64,000 nucleotides of DNA from the NCBI RefSeq assembly GCF_050433395.1, contig NZ_JBNPXH010000003.1:248001-312000 (forward strand). Direction: 5' to 3'. A program made the position numbers and the translations under genes. The notes under the pieces were generated by a model. That model was not told the origin of the DNA. It saw nothing but the letters and a program-made list of their open reading frames with translations, and ran no database searches. The stretch is from Mobilitalea torta. GTDB taxonomy: Bacteria; Bacillota; Clostridia; Lachnospirales; Lachnospiraceae. Shown here piece after piece: positions 34,543 through 43,285 of this stretch (the stretch's first letter is position 1; each line of letters starts with the position of its first letter).

Positions 34543-35532
34543 ATGAAGAAAAGTCAGAAAAGAATAGGAATTATATTTCTTCTGCTTCTGATTATGATTG
34601 CGGCGGGTGTCCTTGGAGGGCCTGTAAAGCTGTCCCTCCGGGATCTGCGGGAGTTGGTGAATGATGACGGGCTTACGGCGGCAGGGAGGATCATTCTGCA
34701 TGTGCGGCTTCCGAGGGTGGCCGGTGCGGTTATTGCCGGGATGGGGCTTGCGGTGGCAGGCGCGATCATCCAGACGATATTCAATAATCCCCTTGCAGGG
34801 CCGAATCTCATCGGTGTCAACTCCGGCGCGGGACTTGCCGTTGTCCTGGCCGGAGTAATTCTGCCCGGCTCCTACCGTATCCTTCCCCTGGCGGCATTTG
34901 CGGGAGCGCTGCTGACGGTGCTCTTCGTGTATTTCCTTGGCAAAAGGACCGGTTCCTCTAAGATCACACTGATCCTGGCGGGCATTGCCATCAACAGCCT
35001 GCTGAGCGGTGCGGCAGACGCGGTGTACACCTTCAGCGAGACCTCGCTGATCGCAGGAAATGCTTTTAAAATCGGCGGTTTAAGTAATATTCATACCACT
35101 ACTCTGCAATATGCCGCCGTCGCCGTAGTGCTTGCAGTGCTTTTGTCCCTGCTTCTTCATAATGAACTGGAGGTATTGTCCCTGGGCGAGGATACGGCAA
35201 AGACCCTGGGCTTGCCGGTGGCATTTTACCGTTTCCTGTTCTTAATGCTGGCGGCGGTGCTTTCCGGCGCGGCTGTGAGCTTTGCGGGGCTGTTGGGATT
35301 TATCGGCCTGATCATTCCCCATATCGCCAGAATGCTGGTGGGGGAGGAGAGCAAATATTTCATCCTGGCAAGCGCATTGCTGGGAGCGTTGTTTTTATTA
35401 GCCTGTGATTATGCCGCCAGAACCTGGTTTGCACCCTATGAGCTGCCGGTGGGGATTATCCTGTCATTTCTCGGCGCGCCGTTTTTCATATGGCTGCTGT
35501 TTCGCGGGAAAAGGAGGGGACAGAATGCTTAA
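34543..35532 (+). CDS. BtuC/FecCD-family ABC permease
   Basis: 329 residues from ATG 34543, eight bases behind GGAGG; in-frame GTG 34534 overlaps that site. Helix-rich throughout, with RLPRVAGAVIAGMGLAVAGA and QTIFNNPLAGPNLIGVNSGA near the N-terminus, LGEDTAKTLGL in the cytoplasmic coupling region, and GFIGLIIPHIARMLVG towards the C-terminus. These are standard for vitamin B12/siderophore permeases. It pairs with the ATPase gene that starts in its last codons. Confidence 0.92.
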   Translation: MKKSQKRIGIIFLLLLIMIAAGVLGGPVKLSLRDLRELVNDDGLTAAGRIILHVRLPRVAGAVIAGMGLAVAGAIIQTIFNNPLAGPNLIGVNSGAGLAVVLAGVILPGSYRILPLAAFAGALLTVLFVYFLGKRTGSSKITLILAGIAINSLLSGAADAVYTFSETSLIAGNAFKIGGLSNIHTTTLQYAAVAVVLAVLLSLLLHNELEVLSLGEDTAKTLGLPVAFYRFLFLMLAAVLSGAAVSFAGLLGFIGLIIPHIARMLVGEESKYFILASALLGALFLLACDYAARTWFAPYELPVGIILSFLGAPFFIWLLFRGKRRGQNA

Positions 35533-36286
35533 ATTGGACAATATTACCGCCGGATACGGGAGACTGCCGGTGATCAGAGAGATCAGCATCGGCTTTGAGC
35601 AGGGCGGGATTACTTCCGTCATCGGCCCCAACGGGAGCGGGAAAAGCACTCTTTTGAAAGCGATTCTGGGCCTGTGTGAGGTTCAGAGCGGCGGCATATA
35701 TTTGAATGGCAGGGAGAGACAGGATATTCCGGGGAAGGAGTATGCCGGACAGCTGGCTTATCTGCCTCAGAGCCGTCAGGCAGGGGCCATTACCGTGGGG
35801 CGGATGGTACTGCATGGCAGATTCCCCTATCTTTCCTATCCCAGGAGATATAGAAACGAGGACTATGAGCATTGCCGCCGGGCCATGGAGAGAGCAGGAA
35901 TACTGCAGCTTAAGGAGAAAAGAGTGGAAGAGCTGTCCGGGGGACAGAAGCAGAAGGTATCCCTGGCTATGGTGCTGGCAGGAGAGGCGGATACTTTTCT
36001 GATGGATGAACCGGCTGCTCATCTGGATATCCGTTATCAGCTGGAGCTGCTGGAGCTGATGAAAGAGCTGAAGGGACAGGGAAAGACGGTGATTGCGGTA
36101 CTGCATGATCTGAATTATGCAATGAACTGCTCGGATTCCCTTGTGGTCATGAGCCGGGGAAGCATGGCAATGCAGGGATCCCCTGAGGAAGTGTATCAAA
36201 GTGGTATTCTGGAAGAGGTGTTCCAGGTCAGAATGGGATGTATTTCCGGTGATGACGGAAGGAAGCATTATATTTTTGATTTGTAA
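35525..36286 (+). CDS. BtuD/FecE-family ABC ATPase
   Basis: 253 residues from ATG 35525, behind AAAAGGAGGGG. Walker A GPNGSGKSTLLKAI, Q-loop YLPQSRQ, signature ELSGGQKQKVSLA, Walker B FLMDEPAAHLD and H-loop AVLHDLNYAMN are intact. Overlaps the permease gene by 8 bp. Together with the two preceding genes it forms a complete importer, probably for corrinoids. Confidence 0.92.
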   Translation: MLKLDNITAGYGRLPVIREISIGFEQGGITSVIGPNGSGKSTLLKAILGLCEVQSGGIYLNGRERQDIPGKEYAGQLAYLPQSRQAGAITVGRMVLHGRFPYLSYPRRYRNEDYEHCRRAMERAGILQLKEKRVEELSGGQKQKVSLAMVLAGEADTFLMDEPAAHLDIRYQLELLELMKELKGQGKTVIAVLHDLNYAMNCSDSLVVMSRGSMAMQGSPEEVYQSGILEEVFQVRMGCISGDDGRKHYIFDL

Positions 36287-36306
36287 GGGAAGGGATGGGG
36301 ATAGCT

Positions 36307-37038
36307 ATGAGCGGCATTTTATATGGAGTGGGAGTGGGTCCCGGAGATCCGGAATTATTAACGCTGAAGGCACTAAGATGCATCCGTGAAAGTGATGTTG
36401 TTATTCTTCCCTCCGAGCCGAAGGAGGAATGCTATGCTTACCGGATTGTAAAGCAGGTATATCCGGAGCTGGATGAAAAGGAAATACTCTGCAAGCCCTT
36501 TCCCATGATCAAGGATAAGGCGATTTTAAAACAGGTACATGATCGTATTTATGAGGAGGTAATCCGACTGCTGGATGCGGATAAGACCGTGGCCTTTCTT
36601 ACCATAGGGGATCCTTCGGTATATTCCACTTACAGCTATATCCACAGCAGGGTAATGGCATTATCGGCGAATATGCCGGGACAATATCACGGCAGGGCGG
36701 AAATGGTCAGCGGGATTCCCTCTTTTTGTGCGGCGGCTGCGTCTCTTGGAATCTCCTTGGGGGATAATAAGGAAGAGATACACATCATCCCCGGTTCCTA
36801 TGATATCTCCGGCACCCTGGAGCGGAAGGGAACCAGAATATACATGAAATCCGGCAGAAAGCTGGCAGAATTAAAGAAGGCCTTGCAGGAATATGAAGGC
36901 CTTGGGAAGCTGGAAGTGTATACGGTAGAGAATTGCGGTATGGTCAATGAGAGAATCAGCACCGGAATAGAACATATGGATATTGACAGCGGTTATCTGA
37001 CCATTGTCATTGTAAAAGAAAGAGCAGGAAAGGGCTGA
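36307..37038 (+). CDS. cbiL: Cobalt-precorrin-2 C20-methyltransferase
   Basis: 243 residues from ATG 36307 (MSGILYGVGVGPGDPELLTLKA), which matches the usual CbiL N-terminus; ATG 36295 would add four residues and both have only moderate ribosome binding sites. It is a class III SAM methyltransferase; FLTIGDPSVYSTYSYIHSR and VSGIPSFCAAAASLGISLG are the family blocks. It acts directly after CbiK. Its place after the importer genes, far from the other methyltransferases, is unusual but in the same run. Confidence 0.95.
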   Translation: MSGILYGVGVGPGDPELLTLKALRCIRESDVVILPSEPKEECYAYRIVKQVYPELDEKEILCKPFPMIKDKAILKQVHDRIYEEVIRLLDADKTVAFLTIGDPSVYSTYSYIHSRVMALSANMPGQYHGRAEMVSGIPSFCAAAASLGISLGDNKEEIHIIPGSYDISGTLERKGTRIYMKSGRKLAELKKALQEYEGLGKLEVYTVENCGMVNERISTGIEHMDIDSGYLTIVIVKERAGKG

Positions 37039-37044
37039 TCGCAT

Positions 37045-37308
37045 ATGGAGAATTCGTACCGTTTTTTTGCCAACAGGGACTGCCAGTACTATCCCTGCCA
37101 CAAGGGAATTCAGGAGCTGAACTGTCTTTTTTGCTACTGTCCCTTTTATACCTGGGAGAGATGTCCGGGAAAGCCGGTCTATAAGGAACGGGAGGGCGGA
37201 AGGCTGAAGGTGTGCGCCGGCTGTGATTTCCCTCACCATCCGGAGAATTATGATAAAATCATACAATATCTAAAGGCAGGTACTGTTCCGGAGGAGCGTC
37301 ATACATAG
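37045..37308 (+). CDS. Cysteine-rich small domain protein
   Basis: 87 residues, last gene of the cobalamin run, 6 bp after cbiL. Eight Cys (13, 18, 27, 30, 32, 40, 57, 60) are arranged as CQYYPC, NCLFCYCPFY, RCPGKP and VCAGCDFPHH, with His nearby, suggesting one or two zinc- or iron-type sites. This matches what I recall as the Cys-rich small domain family, found next to or fused with cobalamin genes and without an assigned function. A metal carrier for cobalt insertion or a redox helper are possibilities only. Confidence 0.75.
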   Translation: MENSYRFFANRDCQYYPCHKGIQELNCLFCYCPFYTWERCPGKPVYKEREGGRLKVCAGCDFPHHPENYDKIIQYLKAGTVPEERHT

Positions 37309-37376
37309 AAGCAGAGCGTCGGAACGATAAAAACAGGCAAAAAGATTTTGAACAGTCATATAAAGGTTTTAAGCAG

Positions 37377-37413
37377 AACGCTGAAAGTTATTTTTAATTT
37401 TTAGCGTTTTTTT
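37377..37413 (+). terminator. Terminator of the cobalamin operon
   Basis: AACGCT (37377-37382) pairs with AGCGTT (37403-37408), extended by A/T pairs on the loop side, and seven Ts run through 37407-37413. It lies 70 bp after the last cobalamin-run gene and before a new promoter. Confidence 0.75.
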
Positions 37414-37450
37414 CATTCTTCTTTCAGGGTATGAAAAATAATAAATAAAA

Positions 37451-37492
37451 ATGATATATCATATTTACAAAATAAGCAGAATATGGTATATA
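37451..37492 (+). promoter_or_regulatory. Promoter with palindromic operator upstream of the GH38 operon
   Basis: TTTACA (37464-37469) and TATATA (37487-37492) are spaced by 17 bp. Directly upstream of the -35, at 37451-37462, is the perfect palindrome ATGATATATCAT. The same motif recurs at the promoter of the next operon. A regulator bound here would touch the -35 region. Confidence 0.6.
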
Positions 37493-37500
37493 TAAGATAT

Positions 37501-37527
37501 GTGTTGATCATAAATAATGATAAACAC
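37501..37527 (+). promoter_or_regulatory. Inverted repeat just after the GH38-operon transcription start
   Basis: GTGTTGATCAT (37501-37511) and ATGATAAACAC (37517-37527) are complementary at 10 of 11 positions with a 5-bp centre. They lie just downstream of the expected start site, a typical repressor position. The ATGAT/ATCAT cores resemble the neighbouring palindrome. Confidence 0.45.
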
Positions 37528-37586
37528 AACAAATCCATTTTATGACGAGTTATAAGACAACGATAGATCAAGCAGGAGGTAGAAAG

Positions 37587-40500
37587 ATGCTGAATGAGAA
37601 GCAAATCGAGAAAATGCTGTCTAAACTGAAAAAATTTGAAGAAAAAATCAGTAATATGCTTTTTGACAAGGTAGGAGAAGTGGAGATGGGACGTTATGAT
37701 ACGGCAGAGTCTCTGCATGACATTCCGCCCGCAGAGCTGTTCACCCCATGCAGGGCAGGCGATACCTGGGGCGGGGAAAGCAGCTATTGCTGGTTCAAGG
37801 GTACCTACCGGGTGCCGGAGGAGCTGGAGGGGAAGACCCTGTATCTGTATCCCAGAATTGGCGGATATGAGGCGATGCTGTGGGTGAATGGCATGCCTTT
37901 TGGAACCTTCTGTACCAAGATCGTGGTGACGGGGCATGGGAATCATTATTGTGATATGTTCCGGCAGGATGCGGCTGCCGGTGAGAGGATAGACCTGGCT
38001 CTGGAGTACTATTCCGGTCATTATGTCATTGGCTGCGACCCCTGGAATGCGGATGGGAAGATGGATTACACCTTCCGTTATGACTCGGTGGATGTATGTG
38101 TGAAGAACCAGCTTTTGAACCAGTTCTATTTTAATCTGAGGACGGTCAACCAGATGATCCGGGGACTGGATCACAACAGCTACCGCAGAGCGGATCTGAT
38201 TCGCACACTGACGAAGATTCATGAGAATATATACTACTCTGTGGAGAATGTGGAGCGGAAGGTATTTCTGGAACAGATTGCCGCGGCGAATCAGCTTTTG
38301 CAGGAGCAGCTGGCGAAGAAGAACTCACAGACAGCTCCCTTTGCCGGCCTGATCGGGCATTCCCATATGGATACGGCATGGTTGTGGCATAAGGGAGAGA
38401 CCATTAAAAAATGTGCCAGAACCTACTCCAATGAACTGAATCTGATGGAGCAGTACCCGGAGTATAAATTTATTCAGAGCTCTGCTTATCATGGGGAAGT
38501 GATTCGGAGGCACTATCCGCAGCTATTTGAGCAGATCAGGAAGCAGGCTGCCCAGGGCAGGTATGAGCCGAACGGCGGTGTATGGATTGAATGTGACTGT
38601 AATATCACTTCCGGGGAATCGATGATACGGCAATTTCTGTGGGGACAGAGATTTACCAGGAAATATTTCGGCTATACCTCCAACTGCTTCTGGCTGCCGG
38701 ATACCTTTGGATACAGTGCATCCATTCCCCAGATTATGAAGGGATGTCATGTGGAATATTTTCTCACAACGAAAATGGCGTGGAATGATACTACGGAGTT
38801 CCCTTATGACACCTTCTATTGGAAGGGGATTGACGGAACACAGGTGTTCACCCATTTAAACAAGACCCATCTATGGCCTGATCCGGAGAGCCTGATGGAG
38901 TATGTGGTGAGCGGAAGGGATTCGGTTAAGGAGAAGACGGTTTCGGATAAGCGCCTGCTGTCCTATGGCTTTGGAGACGGGGGAGGCGGCCCGCAGTTCG
39001 AGATGATTGAGATGGCAAGAAGAATTACCGATCTGGAAGGGCTGCCCCGTTCGGAGCATATTCTGGTGGGGGATTTCATGAAGCTGCTGGAGGATACTTC
39101 AGAGAATGTGTCCGTCTATCATGGAGAGCTTTATCTGGAGCTTCACAGAGGGACCCTGACCAATCAGCATACCATTAAGCGCAATAACCGTCTTGGGGAG
39201 CGGCAAATTCACAATCTGGAATTCCTTACGGTGGAAAAAGCGGTGAGGGAGCGTGAGGAGGCAGACAGCGCCGGGATTGCGGACTTCCTGGAGACCCTTC
39301 TGGTCAACCAGTTCCATGATATTCTGCCCGGAACCTGCATCCCCAGGGCGCATCAGGAATCCATTGCCGAGACTACGGCTCTGATTCAGGGTACGCAGAA
39401 GGAAATTGAAAAGCTGCTTGCATCCCGCCAGGATAAGGAGAGCGCTAACTGTGTCACAGTAGTGAACCCGGTTTCCTTTGACCGGGATGATGTCATCTAT
39501 CTGGATTACCGGGAGGGACAGCGGATTCGGGGAAGCTATCTCCAGCAGATTACGGAGAATATTCATGGCGGCAGGAAGCTGGCGGTCTATGGCGTTACCG
39601 TGCCTGCTTACGGCTCGGTGGTTCTGGAGTGGGAGAAGGGGGAAGTAATATCCCCGTCCTGCTTTATCCGGGAGGGGGAGAGTTTGATAACGCCTTATGA
39701 GAAGATCCTCTTCGACGATAAGGGATACATCTGCTCCTATGTGGACCGGGCCCTGAACCGGGAGCTGTGCGGAGAAGGTTATGCCCTCAACACCTTCCTG
39801 ATAGCGGAGGATATACCGAATTATTGGGATAATTGGGATATTGACGCCGATATGGAGATGAAGCTTCGTGACAGTGCCGAATTGCTGGATCGCAGGGTAA
39901 TCAGTGACGGGGCGGTGGAATACCGCATCCGCAGCCGGTACCGGATTGCGGAGCGCTCCACAATTCTTCAGGATATGATTATTCATGGGGAGAATAGGGA
40001 CATTACCTTCGAGACCGTGATGGACTGGCAGGATAATCACCGATTCCTGAAGAGCGCCTTTGATGTATCGCTGCATTCTGATGAGGTCAGACAGGAGATT
40101 CAATTCGGCTGCCTGAAGCGCAAGGTTTCCCGCAATACTATGGAGGAGAAGGCGAAGTTCGAGGTCTGCAATCATAAATACACGGATTTGTCGGAGAACA
40201 GATATGGAATCTCTATCCTGAATGACTGTAAATACGGCATTTCCGTAAAAGATTCTGAGATGCGCCTCTCCCTTCATAAAGGAGGCATCCGCCCGGATTA
40301 CCATGGAGATAAGGGGATTCACCAATGCACTTATGTATTCCATCCCCATACAGGCGGTTTTGAAGCGGGCAATGTCATTTGGCCTGCGTATGAGCTGAAT
40401 TATCCGGTGCTGACAACGGATGGAGTGTGTGAGCAGAGCTCATCCTTCGTATCGCTGGATGCTGATAATGTGATCATTGAGACCATCAAGCCCTGTGAGG

Positions 40501-40715
40501 ATAAGCAGAATGCCTATATTTTACGCTTGTATGAGGCGGAAGGTGCATATGCCAATACCACGCTCCGCTTCCGGCATCCGGTAAAAGAGCTCTTTGAGAC
40601 GGATATGCTGGAAGAGGTGATTGGGGATTGCAGCGGCAGCCTGGTATTCCGTCCGTTTGAAATAAAGACGGTGAAGGTTGTGTATGACGGTGACAGTTGG
40701 TTGAAAATAGTATGA
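37587..40715 (+). CDS. Alpha-mannosidase, glycoside hydrolase family 38
   Basis: 1042 residues from ATG 37587, behind AGGAGGT. The GH38 zinc site appears as GHSHMDTAWLWH (His258, Asp262), and the catalytic nucleophile lies in FWLPDTFGYSA (Asp372). A further family block is LVNQFHDILPGTCIPRAH, with the zinc-binding His. The N-terminal 200 residues are a lead-in beta domain and the last 450 are the family's beta-rich domains. No signal peptide, so it trims imported alpha-mannose-containing oligosaccharides in the cytoplasm. First gene of an operon with beta-helix and GH43 proteins. Linkage preference cannot be read. Confidence 0.95.
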   Translation: MLNEKQIEKMLSKLKKFEEKISNMLFDKVGEVEMGRYDTAESLHDIPPAELFTPCRAGDTWGGESSYCWFKGTYRVPEELEGKTLYLYPRIGGYEAMLWVNGMPFGTFCTKIVVTGHGNHYCDMFRQDAAAGERIDLALEYYSGHYVIGCDPWNADGKMDYTFRYDSVDVCVKNQLLNQFYFNLRTVNQMIRGLDHNSYRRADLIRTLTKIHENIYYSVENVERKVFLEQIAAANQLLQEQLAKKNSQTAPFAGLIGHSHMDTAWLWHKGETIKKCARTYSNELNLMEQYPEYKFIQSSAYHGEVIRRHYPQLFEQIRKQAAQGRYEPNGGVWIECDCNITSGESMIRQFLWGQRFTRKYFGYTSNCFWLPDTFGYSASIPQIMKGCHVEYFLTTKMAWNDTTEFPYDTFYWKGIDGTQVFTHLNKTHLWPDPESLMEYVVSGRDSVKEKTVSDKRLLSYGFGDGGGGPQFEMIEMARRITDLEGLPRSEHILVGDFMKLLEDTSENVSVYHGELYLELHRGTLTNQHTIKRNNRLGERQIHNLEFLTVEKAVREREEADSAGIADFLETLLVNQFHDILPGTCIPRAHQESIAETTALIQGTQKEIEKLLASRQDKESANCVTVVNPVSFDRDDVIYLDYREGQRIRGSYLQQITENIHGGRKLAVYGVTVPAYGSVVLEWEKGEVISPSCFIREGESLITPYEKILFDDKGYICSYVDRALNRELCGEGYALNTFLIAEDIPNYWDNWDIDADMEMKLRDSAELLDRRVISDGAVEYRIRSRYRIAERSTILQDMIIHGENRDITFETVMDWQDNHRFLKSAFDVSLHSDEVRQEIQFGCLKRKVSRNTMEEKAKFEVCNHKYTDLSENRYGISILNDCKYGISVKDSEMRLSLHKGGIRPDYHGDKGIHQCTYVFHPHTGGFEAGNVIWPAYELNYPVLTTDGVCEQSSSFVSLDADNVIIETIKPCEDKQNAYILRLYEAEGAYANTTLRFRHPVKELFETDMLEEVIGDCSGSLVFRPFEIKTVKVVYDGDSWLKIV

Positions 40716-40733
40716 TATGCATGGAGGAAGACG

Positions 40734-43274
40734 ATGAAGGTAGTGACGGAAAGAATGAAAGAGGATGGGCGGTTTATTGCAGCTGTCGATGCCTCGGAAT
40801 ATGGGCTGGATGTCTCCGGAAATACGGACTGTACGGAGGCTTTGCAGCGGGCGGTTGACGATTGCCGGAAGGCAGGCGGAGGGACGGTATATCTTCCGGC
40901 AGGGCACTATGCGCTGTACGGGATGCTGGTGATACATACCTCGGTAATGCTGCATGGAGATGGCGATGATACGGTCATCTGCTGCTATTACAACAGAGGG
41001 ACGGAGGAAGGAATGCAGATCGCGATGAAGGCCTGCAGCGGGCTGATCGGGGTGTGCCTGTATCATCCGGATCAGGATATCCGGAATCCGGTCCCATATC
41101 CGCCTGCAGTACGGCAGCAGGGAACGGACAGCATTACCATAGAGAGGGTGACCTTCGTAAATCCCTGGATTGCCATTGTATGCGGTCCGGATGGCAATGA
41201 ATTGCATTTCATCCGAAAGGTACGGATGTCACCTCTGAAGCAGGGGATATTCATGGATATGACCACTGATATCGGGCGGATGCAGGAGCTGTCTGTCTCC
41301 CCGGTCTGGTATGAACGTTTTCTGACGGCGGAACGCAGGAGGAATCCGGCCTGCTTAGGTACAATACAGGGGCTGGATGAGGAGCTTGTGAGAGATGCGG
41401 TAAGACTTCTGAAGGAATATATGTTTGCTCATACAACGGGAATCCATATGGCTCGTTCCGATTGGGAATATGGCTATGACATCCAAATCGAGGGCTGCAA
41501 AATCGGAATTCTGATTACCTCCGAACAGGATATCGGGCCCAATGCCCAGTTGTCCCAGGTGCGGATCATTGGCTGTGAGACAGGAATTCGGCTTCATTGC
41601 GGTAATCCCTACGGAATTGCGCTGACCAACGCCTGGATTTCTTCCGGAGGCAGGCGCAGGAAGGCGGCCATACAGAGCGATGAGACGTTCCGGACGGTAT
41701 TCCAGGGCTGTAATGTCCGGGTAGAAGGAGAATATGAGCAGCTGGTGTGCCATCAGGGAAGCGGGCAATTAAGCTTTTTTGACTGTTCTTTTGCGGGAAA
41801 GGGCGTTTCGGAAGATATTCTCCAGTATGCGGGCGGATTATCAATCCTGAATTCTGAGTTCACTTCGGGGGGATCGCAGCTGCGTATGCTGGATGGTTCG
41901 GGCGGAACCCAGATGGTTGGATGCCGTCTTATGGATCAGGAGGAGAAAATGCCGGTTATCGTGACAGAAGGAGCTTCCTCTGAAGTACTCCTTGTGGAAC
42001 CGGGCAGACTTCCGATCCCAAGCCAGAGAAACCTGGGGCATGTGCCTTATCCCTATTCTGTCCGGCCGGAAAGCGATGCGCTGTATGTAGTGACGGATTA
42101 CGGAGCAAAAGGAGATGGAACCATGGATGATACAAAAGCCTTCCGGGAGGCATTGCGTCAGGCAGGGATTACCGGCGGCTATGTCTATCTTCCGGGGGGC
42201 ATGTACCGGATTACAGAGCCGCTCCGGGTGCCGGCAGGTGTGGAGCTGCGGGGTACGGCTGAGGTTCCCTGCCATACCATGGGAGGCGGAAGTGTGGTGA
42301 TGGTGTGCTGCGGACATGGTGATGAGGAGGGTGAGCCATTCCTGTCCCTGGCCGGAAGCTGCGGTATCCGGGGAATCGTTTTGTACCACCCCGGGCAGGA
42401 CCCGGTAGAGCCGGTTCCCTATCCGTGGACCGTCCGGGCATTGGGTGACCGGTGCTATGGGGTGGATACTGTATTTGTGAATGCCTGGAAGGGATTTGAC
42501 CTGGGTAGTATGGAGAGCAGGGATCATTATGTGTCCTATGTGTCAGGAGCTCCCATCCGCTGCGGCATATTTGCCGGAAAGAACAGCGGCGGAGTCTGGA
42601 TTGAGAATGTCCAGTACAACCCTCATTATTGGTATCGGTGTGATCTGCCGAACAGGCCGAAGAGCGATACCTGGAAGGCGTTCTGGCATAACCAGATCCG
42701 CTGTCTGGAGGCATTCCTGTATGGAGAGAATGCAGAGCTCCATGTGCTGAACACCTTTGTATTTGCAGCAAAGTACGGTGTACGCTTCTTTTTGCAGAAT
42801 GGAAAGGGAAGCCACGGCACCATGATCGGGCATGGAACGGACGGCGGAGAATGCGGTATCTTCCTGGAGGGAGCGGGGCAGTTGGAGCTGGTGAATACGG
42901 AGCTGGTTACCATTGAAGCGCCTAACCGCAGGATCTATCTGAGAAGCGCCCTGGAGAAAGGCGACGCAGTATTCTACAACACGCTGATGTGGGGGGCGCC
43001 GGATACTGCTGTCAGTCTGGAACGGGGAGGCCTTACCATGGTGCTGACCAATATCGTGGATTCCGGAGATACGGCCTTTGTCATTGAGGGCGGAACGGCA
43101 AATATCGGGGGTACTTATCTCTATCGGAAGGAAGGCCAGATTCTTGTGAAGGGCGGCCGTGCCAGATATATTGCCAATATGACGGTGAAACAGCCGGATG
43201 CCGCCCGTTTGGGCCAGCCGGAGACAGCGGCAGACAAAGGAGAGCTGAAATTGATCTGTAATTGGTATAAATAA
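40734..43274 (+). CDS. Cytoplasmic protein with two pectate-lyase-3-like beta-helix domains
   Basis: 846 residues with no signal peptide. Two halves each begin like the pectate lyase superfamily / GH28-related helix cap. The first is DCTEALQRAVDDCRKAGGGTVYLPAGHYAL (about residues 26-55). The second is VTDYGAKGDGTMDDTKAFREAL followed by YLPGGMYRI (about 453-490). Each half then has a YHP-x-QD...PYP-x-x-VR motif (about 110 and 550) and long runs of short strands. The duplication implies an ancient internal repeat. Function may be lyase or hydrolase; no catalytic triad can be named with certainty. ATG 40734 follows GGAGG, 18 bp after the mannosidase stop, so the two are cotranscribed. Confidence 0.7.
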   Translation: MKVVTERMKEDGRFIAAVDASEYGLDVSGNTDCTEALQRAVDDCRKAGGGTVYLPAGHYALYGMLVIHTSVMLHGDGDDTVICCYYNRGTEEGMQIAMKACSGLIGVCLYHPDQDIRNPVPYPPAVRQQGTDSITIERVTFVNPWIAIVCGPDGNELHFIRKVRMSPLKQGIFMDMTTDIGRMQELSVSPVWYERFLTAERRRNPACLGTIQGLDEELVRDAVRLLKEYMFAHTTGIHMARSDWEYGYDIQIEGCKIGILITSEQDIGPNAQLSQVRIIGCETGIRLHCGNPYGIALTNAWISSGGRRRKAAIQSDETFRTVFQGCNVRVEGEYEQLVCHQGSGQLSFFDCSFAGKGVSEDILQYAGGLSILNSEFTSGGSQLRMLDGSGGTQMVGCRLMDQEEKMPVIVTEGASSEVLLVEPGRLPIPSQRNLGHVPYPYSVRPESDALYVVTDYGAKGDGTMDDTKAFREALRQAGITGGYVYLPGGMYRITEPLRVPAGVELRGTAEVPCHTMGGGSVVMVCCGHGDEEGEPFLSLAGSCGIRGIVLYHPGQDPVEPVPYPWTVRALGDRCYGVDTVFVNAWKGFDLGSMESRDHYVSYVSGAPIRCGIFAGKNSGGVWIENVQYNPHYWYRCDLPNRPKSDTWKAFWHNQIRCLEAFLYGENAELHVLNTFVFAAKYGVRFFLQNGKGSHGTMIGHGTDGGECGIFLEGAGQLELVNTELVTIEAPNRRIYLRSALEKGDAVFYNTLMWGAPDTAVSLERGGLTMVLTNIVDSGDTAFVIEGGTANIGGTYLYRKEGQILVKGGRARYIANMTVKQPDAARLGQPETAADKGELKLICNWYK

Positions 43275-43285
43275 AGGAGAATGGG

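Noticed and set aside
33400..36286. Assigning the BtuFCD-like importer to iron-siderophore uptake
   Set aside because: Sequence alone does not separate corrinoid from siderophore systems, but embedding in a B12-controlled run makes corrinoid uptake the better inference; gene symbols were left blank because of this doubt.
39099..40349. Open - strand frame of 416 codons opposite the GH38 gene
   Set aside because: Long, but it mirrors codon structure of the mannosidase; no start signal, no motif, and the + strand protein is unambiguous.
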